Shown here: positions 10,519 to 23,114 of the stretch, one piece after another
How the letters are laid out: every line of letters starts with the position of its first letter
Numbering within the stretch: position 1 is the first letter of the stretch
Assembly (NCBI GenBank): GCA_023627715.1
Contig: JAMAHW010000140.1
Coordinates: forward strand, 1-53,319
Source: Periconia sp. R9002
Taxonomy: Eukaryota; Ascomycota; Dothideomycetes; Pleosporales; Periconiaceae
DNA: 53,319 bases
Direction of reading: 5' to 3'
Translations under genes and position numbers: made by a program
Notes under the pieces: model-generated
The model's database searches: none
Seen by the model: the letters and a program-made list of their open reading frames with translations, nothing else
Told to the model about the DNA's origin: nothing

Positions 10519-13500
10519 TCATTCCTTTTTTGCGTAACTGCTCACTTCCCCCAATAGCTTACCCAAATGGATTTTCGGATCGTCGAAAGCCTCTTGCTTG
10601 AGAAACTCTCGGGCCATTTGCTCCTGGAACAATGATTAACAGACCTTGGAGTGTTTTTATAATGACTCACAGCCTCAGCCAGCTCATCCAATTCATCAGT
10701 TGACATGCTTGCACATGCCGCTACGAGATCTCCTCCCCTAATAGCCTTGGCAATCAGGTCGTCTGCGCGGCTTACAATCTCAGTCGGGATCCCATTGATG
10801 GCTGCACAACTACAACCCGTCATTTCGGTGCTCTTGTACGGGAGAGAGGGACCTGACAAGCTCACCAGGCACCAAAGCTCGAGTTACTACGGCCATCACG
10901 AAAGCTGGTCCAGTCAGCTTGGAGCAACAAAATGTATACGGTAAACTCAACTTGTATAGATAGGTTACCTGGTCCTCAGGCTCTGGGGCCGTGTCATTGA
11001 CGTAAACTTCCATATGACCAAATGCAAGACTGGAACTCGATGGAAGTAAGCTATTCTCAAAAATTTCTAAGTGGATTGGATCAGCTCTACGTGTGTGTCA
11101 TCAATGTTCGGATTTTTAATACCGTGAAAATGTGTTGCTGCTAGTACTTTCATGCGTTGATTACCCAGATCAACCAGATATTTGAAGATTGCGGCCGCCA
11201 ACCCTGCTCCGTCACTAGAATTAGTGCCCTTGCCAAACTCATCAATGATAAGAAGGCTCCGTCGAGTTGCTAGGGTCAAAGCTAGCGAAATCTGCTGCAA
11301 ATCAATCATGAAAGTACTTTGGAATCGCGACACAGTTTCGCGTGTCGATACTCTCGACAGTATTTTGTCAGTTATGCCTATCGTTGCATCTTCTGCCGGT
11401 ACGAAACTCCCAATGTGTGCCATATACACAATCAAAGCAACTTGTGTCAGGTACACGCTTTTTCCTGAGTAGTTTGGTCCAGTGAGTATCAATATGTTTG
11501 GACCGTCGCGTTGGCCAATTCCTGACTCTTTGTCGCCCCCACCCGTGCCACCAGACAGAAGGGTGTCGTTTGGTACAAACTTTGCGGACAAGGTGTATTC
11601 TTGGAGAATATGTCTAATACAAAGTCAGCCAATATAGGCATAATGGTGCAGCGAACAAAGGAAAAGAAAGTAGACGTCACGCACCGCCCACCTTTGATGT
11701 CAATGATATTTTCCGGAGTCATGTGTGGGCAATGTAGATTGTAGGCTTGAGCACCTTGAGCAAGAGCGAGAAGACTATATTCGTGAGCCTGATTCTAATC
11801 GCAGCGATTATCAAAAGAGGATGCACAGCTTTCAAGCTCATTACGTACCTGTCAAGCTCACCAAATATATCGGAGGTGTGGATGATTACCTCTTCGTATT
11901 CGAGAATATGCTGCGCCAGTTCATGGCTGATATCGATCTCACGCTCGAAGATCATGCCATACAGATCACCGAAATGGGAGTCCATCTCCCTCATCTCATT
12001 ATTCTTGAAATAAAATTGTTCTCTGTTTTGGTTATTTGCCGTCAGTTCATTGCTACGTAATGGATCGGTACATATCCTACTCTGTCATGAAGATTTGTTC
12101 CCAGGGGTTATCGAAGTTTCCCGCGTAGACCGCTTCGCCGGTTGTGGGCTCGATGGGGACGGTGACAAGGAATCCAATTTGGGGATAATAAATCACATTC
12201 AGGAAGCTTTGAAGACTGGCAGGCATCTTCTCCGAAAGCTTGCGTGCAACTTCGAGAAGCAGGGGGGACAACCCTTCGAACACGTGTTTCATTCGATCCA
12301 GCTCCTCGTCGATTCCTGGTTTTATTACGGTCCTGGTCTCTTCAGCTGAAGTGTCTAGGTCAACCTGTATTAAAGTCATTTCCAACTCCGTGTTATTCAA
12401 TAGGATCGAAACTCATTACTATCTCACTGATACGCTTGCCCACATTCGCCAAGTGATGCCTCTCGATCCGATCTAGAACCTTAGTCACGATAGGCAGATG
12501 CCTCCCACCAATGACTTCACAAATGGCGTCACTTATCCGCAGTGCAAAAAACGTAAACTTGGAAGATATCAATATCCAACAATGGTCATTTTCCGGGAGA
12601 GGGGAAGGCTCACCTTTTGTAGCCGTGACCAGATTGTACTCGATGGTGCTGCAGGTTTACCACGAAAACCACCAGTTCCCGCACCCTTCTTCAAACTCGA
12701 TACAACGGTACGCATATTGCCGATAGCCTTGAGACTTTCAATAAGTGAGTTGGTGACTTCCGAATTCTCTGGGAGAATAAAAGTACGAATTGTTTCAAGT
12801 CTTTCTTCGATAATGTTAAGATTTAAACTTGGTCGAAGAAAAACTTGGCGCAAATGACACCGACCCTGCGGCGTTCGAGCGAGATGTTGAAACAGGCCGT
12901 ACACAGACAACCCTTCCTTTGAACCGGAGGATACTTTGCTAGGTCCCTGATTATGAGAATTAGGATGCGACTCATCTTCGAGTATTCGTAAGCAATGTAG
13001 AGTATCAGAGTTTATGAACCTGATTGGCATTAGCCGAGATGTCAAAAATGCGAGCACAATCAAATTACATGGTTTCATTGAGCGTAAACATGTTAATACT
13101 CGAAATTTGAAACATGTGATGGGCATCAGGATCACCTGGAAGGTATGCTGCGGCGCGTCTTCGTTGCAGATACGAAAGGATTGCCCCGGCGCAGCCAATC
13201 TTGTCTTGTTTAGAATACGACATGCTTAAACATTCATATGCGCTTACCGTCAAACGACTATCCATATCAATGAGACCTGTGAGACGAAGCAGGCGACCCT
13301 GTTGATCGTAACTATTGGCCGTTTCGCAGACGTCTGCATTGTCACTGAGAAGGACATCACCAGTCATGGCAAAGTTGCATTGCAACCTATGGTCATCATG
13401 TAGCGCCAATTGAGACAGCTTAGTCTTTGCTGCTTCAAACGAGAATTCGTTGGGAGGTCGCAATTCGAACAGAAACGGTAGTCGGTACTCGTTGCCTGCT

Positions 13501-14091
13501 TTATCCAATGAGTACAAGAGTTTTGAACCGCGTCAAATTGTTGAACGTACGGTGCTGGTCCCCAGGAACGATACTTCTAGCAGCTGGATCAAATTGATGA
13601 ATAACAGCATCACTCACTTTCGTCGATACAATCACCACAGTTGGATCAATGTACACTTTCACTATACATTGTCAGTATCCTAAGGTATGGTAAGATTTGC
13701 AGGGGTAGTCGAGTGAGTTACGAGCATCCACGACATCGACACCACCCATTTGCACTTCTTCCATGCAGTATAGTTTTTCGTCATGGGCAACATAATAGCT
13801 ACACCCTATCGTATCGCGACGCTGCATGTCTACTGCCATGACGATCTCATTGCCCGTGTCATCGTCGGGATGCGGGTTTGGGGGATAATTTTGCGGGAGG
13901 CTGCTGTAAGAGTGTTGATAATCGTCTAATACAGGTAGCTGAGAGCTACTTGAAGCTGAGATGGTGTTGGATGACGATGTGGCAGGTGAGGAAACAAGCT
14001 CGTTTCCGTGGTCCACGCTGTGACGACTGTTCGAACCGCGCACGTTTTTGCTACTGCGAGCTGGGTGTCGATTGTCATTTCTAGGGCGCAT
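10519..14091 (-). CDS. MSH5: MutS homolog 5 (meiotic crossover factor)
   Basis: Fourteen exons join in frame to 946 residues: 14091-13722, 13661-13551, 13495-13248, 13199-13069, 13019-12614, 12557-12420, 12364-12081, 12022-11849, 11774-11685, 11613-11123, 11066-10952, 10904-10866, 10809-10671 and 10623-10519. Introns are 47-74 nt, all GT-AG. MSH5 forms a heterodimer with MSH4 that stabilises recombination intermediates in meiosis. In order: a Ser-rich N-terminus; the start of the conserved core, VMAVDMQRRDTIGCSYY; core and clamp segments; then the ATPase with Walker A GPNYSGKS, the MSH5-like VYLTQVALIVYMAHIGSF, Walker B IIDEFGKGT, and the THFHEIFEN and EDQVTYLYNF motifs. All catalytic motifs are intact. 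MSH4 is unlikely, because the segment after Walker A and the GSFVPAEDATIG motif are MSH5-type. The N-terminal start is the first in-frame ATG. Confidence 0.93.
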
Positions 14092-14715
14092 ACCGGTGAA
14101 ATGGCACAAATCTCTCTGTGCTGCCTGGAATGAAGGGTAAGTGCGATGGTATCACGAGCTGTCGGTGAGCAGGTGAGCGGGTGAGCGGACGGAGGAAGGC
14201 GCGATTGAACGCGTGCTTGCCGCACAGGCATACCTCTCACACACAAATTCATCGATGCTACTTTCCAATACATACATACGTCTAGATATCTGGACATCAA
14301 TACGTAGGTACATACCTAGGTACCTAGGTATACTGCAGTTGATCTTGCAAATATCCAATATTCAACGCCAATCAGCATCGCTCCTTTACATATAGTCAGC
14401 ACAAGGCGTCATAGGATTGATACTAAGTACAAGTTTACTGGTTATTCACCCGAGGAATATATGCACAATGCCCATAACATCGATATAACAATAATTACAT
14501 AAGTATTGCAGGATGGAAATAGAAACAGTCATCTTCAAGTACTCCACAAGCAAACACCAAAGCTAGGTAGTGAAGAACTGAATGCCCGCGGTTACTTATA
14601 TTACATTAACCCCCGTCTTGGTTGTGGCCTCACTAAGGACAATCTTGTCTTTTATCATACAACACATATCTTACATGCCTAACCATTCCGCCGTCAGTCA
14701 CGATGGAAGCCGGCC
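14092..14715. other. Intergenic between MSH5 and HSP78
   Basis: The MSH5 promoter lies on the left and the HSP78 3' region on the right. A tandem pair of TACCTAGGTA palindromes sits at 14313-14330. GTGAGCGG-type repeats lie near 14160-14200. No gene is seen. Confidence 0.5.
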
Positions 14716-17076
14716 CTAACGCGGCACACTCGAAACCAGCAGTCCACTTTCGTCGTCTTTCACCGAGACCTTCGCCACATCGCCAGTCTTGACCTCCCCT
14801 CGGATTATCTTGTCTGCGAGACCATTTCCAATCTCTTTTGCGATGAGACGGTTCAGTGGACGCGCGCCAAATCGAGGATCGTAGCCTCGATCACACAACC
14901 ATTTCTTGGCTGCATCAGGGACTTCAAGGGTGATGCGGCGGTCATCAAGTCGTCCTTGAAGTTCCCGCAATCGAATGTCGACAATTTCCCTCAATGCCTC
15001 TCGCGACAACCTTCGGAACAAGATAAATTCGTCAATGCGGTTGAGAAATTCGGGGGCATACGACGCAGTCACGATATCCATAACACTAGCGCGGGTAGCA
15101 GCAGATATCTCGCTTGCGTCTTTGTCGTCTTGATTGGAAAAGTCGTCTCCAACAATGATGTCTGCTCCCAAATTCGATGTCATGACAATGATGGTGTTTC
15201 TGAAATCAACCTTATGCCCTTGGGCGTCTGTCAGAAACCCTTCATCGAGTACTTGAAGAAGTAAGGACGAGATATCCTTGTGCGCTTTCTCCCATTCGTC
15301 GAGCAGTACAACAGCGTAAGGCTGGCGACGAACAGCTTCGGTCAATTGTCCCGAGTCATCATAACCCACGTATCCAGCCGGGGCACCAATCAGCCTAGAA
15401 ACTGTGTGCTTCTCAGAGAATTCGCTCATGTCAAACCTTATGACAGCCTGCTGGGTGGAGAATAGGAATTCGGCGAGACGTTTGCACACTTCAGTTTTTC
15501 CAACTCCCGTTGGGCCCAACATCATGAAAGAAGCGATGGGACGATCATCACCAGACAAGCCAGCCCGTTGCATTCTAATGGCATTTGCGACGGCGGTGAG
15601 GGCCTCGTCTTGTCCGCGAACATGCTTCCGTAACGCATCTTCCATATGGATGAGCTTCTCACTTTCACCACGCATAAGCTTGGACACCGGGATACCGGTC
15701 ATCCTTGCGACAACAGCGGCTATGTCGTCGGCATTGACAGAATCATGAAGTAGTGAATCAGGGCCCCTATCGGTCAAATTCTCTTCCTCCTTGGGCAAGC
15801 GTTGCTCGAGCTCTGGAATCCTTGAGTAGCGTAATTCTCCTGCTTTACCGAAATTTCCTTCTCTCTGAGCTTGCTCCAGTTCCAACCTCGCTTTTTCCAA
15901 CTCCTCCTTCACACTCTTGATTTCTTGAAGGGCAGCACGCTCTTGTTCCCATTTCTCCATCAAGACACGGGTCTCGCTTTGCTTGCTTTTCAACTTTTCT
16001 TCCAGCTGTTCTCGCCGTTCTCTGCTTGCGACATCTGTTTCCTTGCGCAAGGACTCCAGTTCGATCTGTATCGTCATGATCTGTCTGTCTAACTCTTGAA
16101 TAGCATCGGGCTTGCTTTCTTGTTGCAGCCGTAGAGCACTCGCAGCCTCGTCGACTAGATCAATGGCCTTGTCTGGAAGGAAGCGATCTGTGATGTACCG
16201 ATTGCTATAAGTCGCAGCAGCAACAAGAGCACCGTCCGTTATGCGTACGCCATGATGTACCTCGTAACGCTCTTTAATGCCCCGTAGAATGGATATCGTG
16301 TCTTGCACACTCGGTTCGCCCACCTGGATTGGCTGGAACCGACGAGCGAGCGCAACGTCCTTTTCAATCAATCGATATTCGTTCAAAGTGGTTGCGCCAC
16401 AGCACTGAAGCTCGCCCCGAGAGAGGGCGGGTTTCAACAAATTGCTGGCATCGATGCTCCCCTCTGCTTTGCCCAAACCCAGCAGTGTATGCAGCTCATC
16501 GACAAAAAGAATCACGCCTCCTTTGGCCTCCTCCACCTCCTTCAGCACCTTTTTCAGACGCTCTTCGAAATCTCCCCGAAACTTGGCTCCCGCAATAAGC
16601 TGGCCAAGATCAAGAGATATCACACGCTTCTCTTTGATGGACTCGGGTACATCGCCTGCAACTATACGCTGTGCCAACCCTTCTAGAATGGCGGTCTTTC
16701 CTGTGCCCGCAGCCCCGATTAAGACGGGATTGTTTTTTGTTCTCCTCGATAGAATTTGAATGGTTCTGTGTATTTCACCATCTCTCCCGATGACGGGGTC
16801 CAGTTTTCCATCCTTAGCCCGAGCGGTCAAGTCAACACCATATTGTTCTAATGCCGGTTTCTCAGGCTCGCCACCAAGGTTCATACGATGTGTTCCACCC
16901 GGGGGATGTGGACGCCCAGTTGCATAGCTCCGGCTCGCAACCACGGGTCGCAACGATCGACTGGGCTGACGAAGTGTAGATAAGCCTTGGTTGACAGCTA
17001 TCGATCGGACGGAGAGCTGGCACGGTAGTCCCCTTGGAATTCGCTTGAGAGTCATACGAGCTCCATTGGTGATCAT
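14716..17076 (-). CDS. HSP78: Mitochondrial ClpB-family disaggregase Hsp78
   Basis: A single exon of 786 residues. This AAA+ chaperone resolubilises aggregated proteins in the mitochondrial matrix together with mitochondrial Hsp70. The start is the ATG after CATAATCAAA. It begins [16 protein letters not shown], basic and rich in Arg, Ser and Leu over about 60 residues, as a matrix presequence should be. There is no Clp N-domain, as in Hsp78. The first AAA module has Walker A GAAGTGKT (121-128) and Walker B ILFVDELH (Asp193, Glu194). A coiled-coil middle domain covers about 325-430. The second module has Walker A GPTGVGKT (521-528), Walker [10 protein letters not shown] (Asp593, Glu594) and the pore loop GYVGYDD. 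The Trp after DE is usually Phe in this family. The gene is divergent from elongation factor 1B. Confidence 0.95.
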   Translation of the reverse strand: MITNGARMTLKRIPRGLPCQLSVRSIAVNQGLSTLRQPSRSLRPVVASRSYATGRPHPPGGTHRMNLGGEPEKPALEQYGVDLTARAKDGKLDPVIGRDGEIHRTIQILSRRTKNNPVLIGAAGTGKTAILEGLAQRIVAGDVPESIKEKRVISLDLGQLIAGAKFRGDFEERLKKVLKEVEEAKGGVILFVDELHTLLGLGKAEGSIDASNLLKPALSRGELQCCGATTLNEYRLIEKDVALARRFQPIQVGEPSVQDTISILRGIKERYEVHHGVRITDGALVAAATYSNRYITDRFLPDKAIDLVDEAASALRLQQESKPDAIQELDRQIMTIQIELESLRKETDVASRERREQLEEKLKSKQSETRVLMEKWEQERAALQEIKSVKEELEKARLELEQAQREGNFGKAGELRYSRIPELEQRLPKEEENLTDRGPDSLLHDSVNADDIAAVVARMTGIPVSKLMRGESEKLIHMEDALRKHVRGQDEALTAVANAIRMQRAGLSGDDRPIASFMMLGPTGVGKTEVCKRLAEFLFSTQQAVIRFDMSEFSEKHTVSRLIGAPAGYVGYDDSGQLTEAVRRQPYAVVLLDEWEKAHKDISSLLLQVLDEGFLTDAQGHKVDFRNTIIVMTSNLGADIIVGDDFSNQDDKDASEISAATRASVMDIVTASYAPEFLNRIDEFILFRRLSREALREIVDIRLRELQGRLDDRRITLEVPDAAKKWLCDRGYDPRFGARPLNRLIAKEIGNGLADKIIRGEVKTGDVAKVSVKDDESGLLVSSVPR

Positions 17077-17466
17077 TTTGATTATGTTGAAATTGGTGAC
17101 AAGAGTGCATAGATCCACTTCAAGGCGATCGAGTAAGCTTTCAGATTATGTACTAAGGTATGTATTTATATGACGCATCTTGCTCTGGACCGAGCTTCTC
17201 TAGGAAACGACGCGGTGGTTCGAGCTCTTTCTGTAAACATCTAGCTTCGATGTTTCGCCCTAAAATTGAATCTAGCTCCCTTTCACGTGACTATGTCCCA
17301 CTTTGTTGATAGCGTGCACTAATTACCTAAGCATAAAAGAAAATGCCCGCTTCTGCTGCGACTCATTCCTCGGCTACACTTTAAAACTCTTCCACCTCCA
17401 ACCTCTTCCTTTAACGCCCTCTCGCGCTCCTTAAAAAGGTCTCCAGGACACACATCTCTTTCCGTC
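17077..17466. promoter_or_regulatory. Shared divergent promoter of HSP78 and EF1B
   Basis: Only 390 bp separate the two start codons. A CACGTG E-box lies at 17284-17289. A pyrimidine-rich leader with TTCCTTT and CTCCTT stretches precedes the EF1B start, as is common for highly expressed fungal genes. I found no convincing heat-shock element with correct spacing. Confidence 0.5.
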
Positions 17467-18418
17467 ATGGGTTTCACCGACTTCGTTTCCGATGCTGGCC
17501 TCACCCTCCTTAACAACTGGGTAAAGACACGCAGCTACATTGTTGGGTACGTTTGCCCCACCACCTCTTCCCTTCCTGTCTACCTACACACTGAGTACTC
17601 TTTCTGTGATGAAAACAATTGGTCCGTGTTAATGAGGCGGCTTAAGACCCCGCTGCATGAATACAAACCCATGCGCTTGTCGCACTTCTGACTGCCCTAT
17701 TGTGCTCCATATTGTTTCTATCGTGGTTGCTTAAACTTGTTTTCTGACATAAAGATAGCTACACCCCCTCCCAGGCCGATGTCAAAGTGTTCCAACAGAT
17801 CAAGACCATCCCTGCCCCCGAAAAATTCCCTTACGCATGGCGTTGGTACAATCATATCCTTACCTTCGAGAGCGAGTTTTCCTCGCTCCCTGGCGACCCA
17901 ACCAAGGACGCTACTGCCTACGGTCCTGAACAGACTGAGCTTCCCGTGAACCCGGCTAAGGCTCCCGCCGCTGAGGAGGACGATGATGACGTCGATCTCT
18001 TTGGCAGTGATGAGGAGGAGGATGAGGCTGCTGAGAAGCTCAAGGCGGAGCGTCTTGCCGAATACAACAAGAAGAAGGCTGGAAAGGTAAAGCCTGCCGC
18101 GAAGTCCATTGTCACTTTGGACGTCAAGCCCTGGGGTACGTGTTGTCCATTCTATTGTACCCGTAAACATTGTGTTAACCGAATGCAGACGATGAGACCG
18201 ACCTCGAACAGCTCAAGGCCAACGTCATCGGTATCCAGAAGGATGGTCTGGTCTGGGGTGCTTCTCAATTCGTCGCTGTTGGTTTCGGCATCAAGAAGCT
18301 CCAGATCAACTTGGTTATCGAGGATGAGAAAATTTCTTTGAGCGATCTACAGGAAGAGATCGAGGAAGATGAAGACCATGTACAATCCACTGATGTTGTT
18401 GCTATGCAAAAGTTGTAG
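17467..18418 (+). CDS. EFB1: Translation elongation factor 1-beta (eEF1B alpha subunit)
   Basis: Three exons, 17467-17546, 17759-18135 and 18189-18418, encode 228 residues. The introns are 212 and 53 nt; the long first intron close to the start is typical of this gene. The protein is the nucleotide exchange factor that recycles eEF1A-GDP to eEF1A-GTP in the cytosol. The N-terminal region starts [20 protein letters not shown] very acidic linker ([18 protein letters not shown]) and a Lys-rich stretch follow. The C-terminal exchange domain runs from [17 protein letters not shown] through [16 protein letters not shown] and ends in the conserved MQKL. The length is close to yeast EF1B (206 residues). 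No oddities. Confidence 0.95.
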
Positions 18419-19826
18419 GGGTGCGGCTACGGGGTTTAGACATGGTCTTACGAGTTATGACGGTTGGGTTTGGCATGATTATGACGGATAAATGGATCAT
18501 GATAAAAGCATAGCATGCTTGACATGCGTGCCGAAGAAACCGACTTTTGTTGGCTTTCACCATTATGCTTGTTCGCTTTCTCACCTTCATCTCTTCTTCC
18601 CTTGTGAATATTTGGCCACTTTCCGTGAATGATTTGTCGTCCCGTGCCCAGTGAATTTGTCTGCCTTTCTGTACATGTTTACTGTTGACAGCCTGAAACC
18701 TGAAAATAAGAGTCATGATCTCATCGCATAGTAATGTAAGTGAATTACTCGAGGTATCCATGTGCAAAAGAAGCGTCGAACTCGTCCTCGGCCTGGATAT
18801 CCACATGATTTGAATCATACATGTCTATTCATTTATTACAATGATCAATGCTTGTTTAATAGTGCTGTAGCACCGCCAATAGAAGATTGATTTTTCATTA
18901 TCTTCGGCTTGGCTTGACATTTAAATCCCACCGTGAAGCCAATGCGCTTTGAGCTACAATATTTACATCGCCTAAATCCTTGTAATCTTAATTTTGAACA
19001 TAAAATCTTTGTATTTAGGTATAAGGAAGCCTATATTAGACATTTATTTGTCTATTAAAATTCACTAACAGAATAACAGAACAATATTTACATTGCTTAG
19101 ATTGATGATAGCTGCGAATGTCCATGACAGAGTTTCCGATTCATAGTATTGAGTTGTGGGAAGTGATACTATTCAGCATCTGTCCAAGTGCGATAGATAC
19201 AACCTCACTGGCGCTGGCATATTTATTGCACGTACCGGGTTTTGACGGGCGCATGATGATGATGATGATGGTGGAATAGTAACTGGGCTTAATTCTGGAG
19301 GTGCATTCAATGTCATGATTCTTCGATAGCATCTATGGTTCGTCACGGTGTCTATTCTAGTTCTTGCTTGAATATACGTGGCCAACAGAAACATGTAAGC
19401 TGATGGATGGTAAAGCACAGATAGCGGTCATTAATCGCGCACACCTGATCCTACAAAGTGATCCAACAAAGACACTGATATTCACGATAGCACTAGAAAA
19501 TTCCAGATGCTGTAAGATTGGGATGTAAAATACATCTAAAAAATGATGTGAAAATTATTTCTTACGTGCTGCAATTGCATTACCATCCATACATGAAAAC
19601 CTCACTCCCATAGACATGGCTGGAGCGTTTAAGAAAACAGATCGGAATAGACAAGATTATGAACCAACGCCTGAGATGCGATAATAATGGTATACGCGGA
19701 ACGATCCAACAGCCCAATGCTCCGGTTATTAACGTTTGATATAACGTACGTATTTACGGCAAGCAAGCACCCTACCAAGATGAGCGAGAAATTTCAAGCC
19801 TGCAATCACCGGATGAGATGGACATC
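18419..19826. other. Intergenic, convergent 3' regions, locally AT-rich
   Basis: This lies between the stop codons of two convergent genes. A moderately AT-rich patch around 18990-19100 might be an old repeat remnant, but no family can be assigned. No open frame has a recognisable domain; the 138-codon minus-strand frame at 18402-18818 overlaps the EF1B stop and looks spurious. Confidence 0.5.
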
Positions 19827-20984
19827 TTAGCTGGATAACGTCTCGTTCGCCTCTCGCCCCGCATACCAACCCTTCATCTCCCATCTTTGTGCCAAAAGCC
19901 AGTCTTTGACCTTTTGATTCTCATATATATATGGTTGCTTCCACCATTTTTCGTGCATGCTCGGCAGGCCTTGCTCAAAGTCGTGCTCGGTCGGGCAACG
20001 AATGTTCCAAGTGTAACCGACCTCCTTCCAAGGCATCGGGCCTTCCCACTCGAAAGCTTTGTTCAAGAGACTTTGCTCATTGTAGGTGGGATCGAAGGAG
20101 TCCTTGATGTCGATGAATGAAACGAGGTATTCGAACATTTTCTCATCCGGATGTAAAAGGATGCTTGATCACGTTAGTAATGCGCATATCACAGGTCGAT
20201 AACAGACTTACAAGCCAGCGTTCATGACGCCCTTGCGCTTGAGACCGCCACCGTGGAACGGAGGGTATTGATGGTTGCTGTCCCATACCTCGGACCCGCC
20301 AGCAAAAAGGTATTTTTCCGGCCAATGTGGTTGACCCTCAACGGGCTGAAACTTTGGGTCGGTGAGAGACTTCTGGATTTGCGCGAGAGGTTCGTCGAAA
20401 ATTTTATCCAGGTTCTTTCGAACCATGGAGTCGCCATCGAGCATAAGCACACGATTGTATTGGGTGAGTTGCCATGCGCGGAACTTGGTCATCAAATCGT
20501 CCCACTGATGTTCTCCTGGCTTGATCCAAGAGGCAGTCTTTACTAGATCAACGAGCATCACTTTGGCACCATCTTTCTCCAGACGGTCGCGGCGCGACTG
20601 CGAGACTGTAGGGGTCACCAGAACCACAACATCGAGCTTCGTCCTGGACTCTGGAACGTGGAGCAGCTGCCATATCAATATACGGGTGGCGACGAAATAG
20701 TTGTCGTTTTCAAGATCGTCTCCTTGGGTTGCGTCGACGGTTCCGGACAGCAGGACCACGTAGGCCAACTTTTCCTTGCCATCCTTGTCGAAGCCAGAAG
20801 CGCCAGTGGGATTCAGAGGAGGAGCAGGGTTTTGCTGGGTCGCAATGGTCGTGGGACCACCAAAGCCTGTCTTGCTCTTGATGGCATTGTAAGTGGGTTC
20901 GTGGAAGCTGCCGGTGATGACAATAAGCAGGAGAGCGGCGACGATGGTAGCGGTAATGATGCGGCGATCGAAAGTGACGCGCAT
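19827..20984 (-). CDS. Type II membrane glycosyltransferase (GT8-like, Golgi)
   Basis: Two exons, 20984-20212 and 20163-19827, with a 48-nt intron carrying a clear TACTAAC branch site, give 369 residues. MRVTFDRR is followed by a hydrophobic signal anchor (about residues 9-27, IITATIVAALLLIVITGSF), so the catalytic part should face the Golgi lumen. The sequence has the fold pattern of nucleotide-sugar transferases: KLAYVVLLSG, then KLDVVVLVTP, and VLMLDGDSMVRKNLD, whose D-G-D fits the metal-binding DxD motif. VMNAGFILLHPDEKMF follows. This resembles fungal GT8/glycogenin-like and GlcNAc-transferase families; donor and acceptor are unknown. TTTTTTGCAG directly precedes the ATG by two bases, so a 5' UTR intron is likely. 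An in-frame ATG at 21179 would add a Pro/Ser-rich hydrophobic stretch and is less likely. Confidence 0.8.
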
Positions 20985-21997
20985 TGCTGCAAAAAAAGGG
21001 TGGTGGTGTGCAGCAGGAAGGGCCGAAACAAAAGCAAAGGAAGGGATGGGGATGGGTAAGGACAAGAGTTCAAGGGACGGCCCAAGAAACAGAGAGGCAG
21101 AAAAGAAGGGAATGGGCTTGGGGGACGGGGGATAAGCTAGAGGCGGGACTCGGCATATAACTGCGAGGACGGGCGCCAAGAGCCTCTTTTTCTTTGCAGG
21201 AACTGGAGGTCAGTGGATGGCGGCCTGATGGACCATGTACAGTACTAGGTAGGTAGGAAATTAATACCGCGCAGCGCAGTGTGGAAGAGAAGAAGCAAGC
21301 CGCAGTGTTATCGTTATGCGCTTATCATTGGTACACAGCCGCGACAAGGAGGAGGAGGCGGCGGCGGCGCACGACACAAGCACGACAGCCTACAGGTTAT
21401 TACCTAGGTACCTAACCTGGGAGTCGGACACAGTAACAAGGGGGCGGGGGCAATGGGGGCCATTCCCAAATAAGGGGGCATCATACATAGGGGGAACACG
21501 ACCAATCCTGTATGTATGTATGCAGTCAGCAGCGAGCGGGCTGTGTCGCCCCACCGAGTGCTGTACAGTACAGTACATAACCATCGTCTCCAGAACCTTC
21601 TAGTCTCGGGCGTTATCTTTGACTTTACAGTAAATCTCGGACTGAATAATCAAGCCCTTGGCAGGGGCCCGTCCGTATCGTACATGTATGTAGGCGTGAA
21701 CCTTTGGGGGAATCTGTACATAGGTATTTTATGGACCAACACTCTTCCCATTGGTTCGACCGTGGCCCTGAGCCAAGGAAGGCGCATTACCTTTTAACCA
21801 CGGAATACTATTGGACCTGCCAAGATTTGCATTCCAACTGAGTACTTCAATATGTAGATAGGTATTAGGATGCGGTGACAATCGCCATTACACATGTATG
21901 CATCATCTATTACTTTTCAGCGTTTCATCCATGCTCCACCTACCGTCCCTCCATCCGCGTCTACCAAGTATACAACATGGCGTTTCCACAAACCGGC
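20985..21997. other. Intergenic: glycosyltransferase promoter and CHORD gene 3' region
   Basis: Contains GGAGGAGGCGGCGGCGG near 21348-21368, one TACCTAGGTA palindrome (21401-21410), and TACAGTACAGTACA near 21563. Polypurine DNA upstream of the glycosyltransferase start is consistent with its leader. No gene is seen. Confidence 0.5.
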
Positions 21998-23114
21998 TCA
22001 CACACGCCCTGCTCTGCCAACTTGTATCATCTCGCCCGTGAGTTTGTCGTCTGATCGGAGCACCGGCCAGCTTGCACCGTCCGCTTTCACCAACGTCATT
22101 TCCAGCTTTGTGCCAAGGATCCTGAATTTGCTCTGCGCAGGATCAATTGTCCCAAATAGAGGGAATTCGGCTGCGTACCGTTTGCTATCCGCTGTTGGCA
22201 GGTCGAGATGGACCTGCCTGGACTTGAACTCGATCTTTGCCGTCTCTTTGTTGATCTTCTTGAGGTAGAGAGAGGCTATAACTGACGTGGCGGTTTGATA
22301 GAAGTCATACCTGCAGGGTATTGTCAGCACCTCCTGGCAGCTTGCGTGCGAAGGTGTGGTTCTATGCGCGCGCGTACCTTACAGTATCCAGCTTCTCCTC
22401 CGCACTCTTCTTTCCACTCCCAACAAACAAATGCTTTTGCTTTGTCCGACATCCCTCAATGTTCATAAACTGGTCAAATTCCAGCACCCTCCTCTTGCAG
22501 CAACTCCACCCTTTGCTCCCCTCGTGGAAGACTGGGGCGCCAGGATGATGCACGCAGCTCTCGTTTGATCGATCGCCACCGTCAAACTTGTGCCCACAAC
22601 CTTTCCGCCTGCAAGTCATCCCCTCCTTGATTTCTGCTGCAGGGTCATCATCTTCAGATTCCTCTACAGTTTGCGGTGTCACTGCCCGTGGTGTGGCTGC
22701 TTCAGAGGTTGGAAGACGGGGCACCGGCGTCGGGGGGGATTCCTGTGCGCTACCGAGAGGAAGGGCAGTGTTTGAAGAGGCGTCTGAGGTGGAGATTGGT
22801 TTTTCTTCTGCTGCGGGTGTATCGTCGACCTCCGAGTGTTTTCCAGTAGTGCACGGTGCGATCTCAAGGAACTCATCGAAGGTCAGAACGCGGGGTTTGC
22901 AACATTTCCAGCCTGAGATTCATCGAGTCAGATTAGACTATATCACAGACGTGGCTGCCATGAAATTGCAAATTGCGAAGCTGAGAATTTACGTTGGTCT
23001 TTACATACCTTTCTGCCCCTCGTGAAATACGGGAGGTCCGGGGTGGTAAACACAGTCTTCGTCCTCGTCATCATACGTTTTCCCGCAACCTTTATGCACA
23101 CACTTCTTCGTCAT
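21998..23114 (-). CDS. CHORD-CHORD-CS domain protein (Hsp90 co-chaperone-like)
   Basis: Exons 23114-23009, 22912-22378 and 22310-21998 (introns 96 and 67 nt) give 317 residues. It starts MTKKCVHKGCGKTYDDEDED, the first zinc-binding CHORD module (about 5-65, ending in GWKCCKPRVLTFDEFL and its C/H residues). A Pro/Ser/Thr-rich linker follows. The second CHORD (about 135-205) includes CRRKGCGHKFDGG, CVHHPGAPVFHEGSKGWSCC and FMNIEGC. The C-terminal CS/p23-like domain starts YDFYQTATSVIASLYLK. This architecture matches animal CHORDC1/morgana and fungal CHORD proteins (related to plant RAR1), which work with Hsp90 and Sgt1. All expected Cys and His pairs appear intact. It shares a 324-bp divergent promoter with the glutaredoxin-like gene. 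Confidence 0.92.

Noticed and set aside
17180..17260. Possible heat-shock element upstream of HSP78
   Set aside because: TTC and GAA triplets occur, but with 5-bp gaps and no alternating nGAAnnTTCn array.
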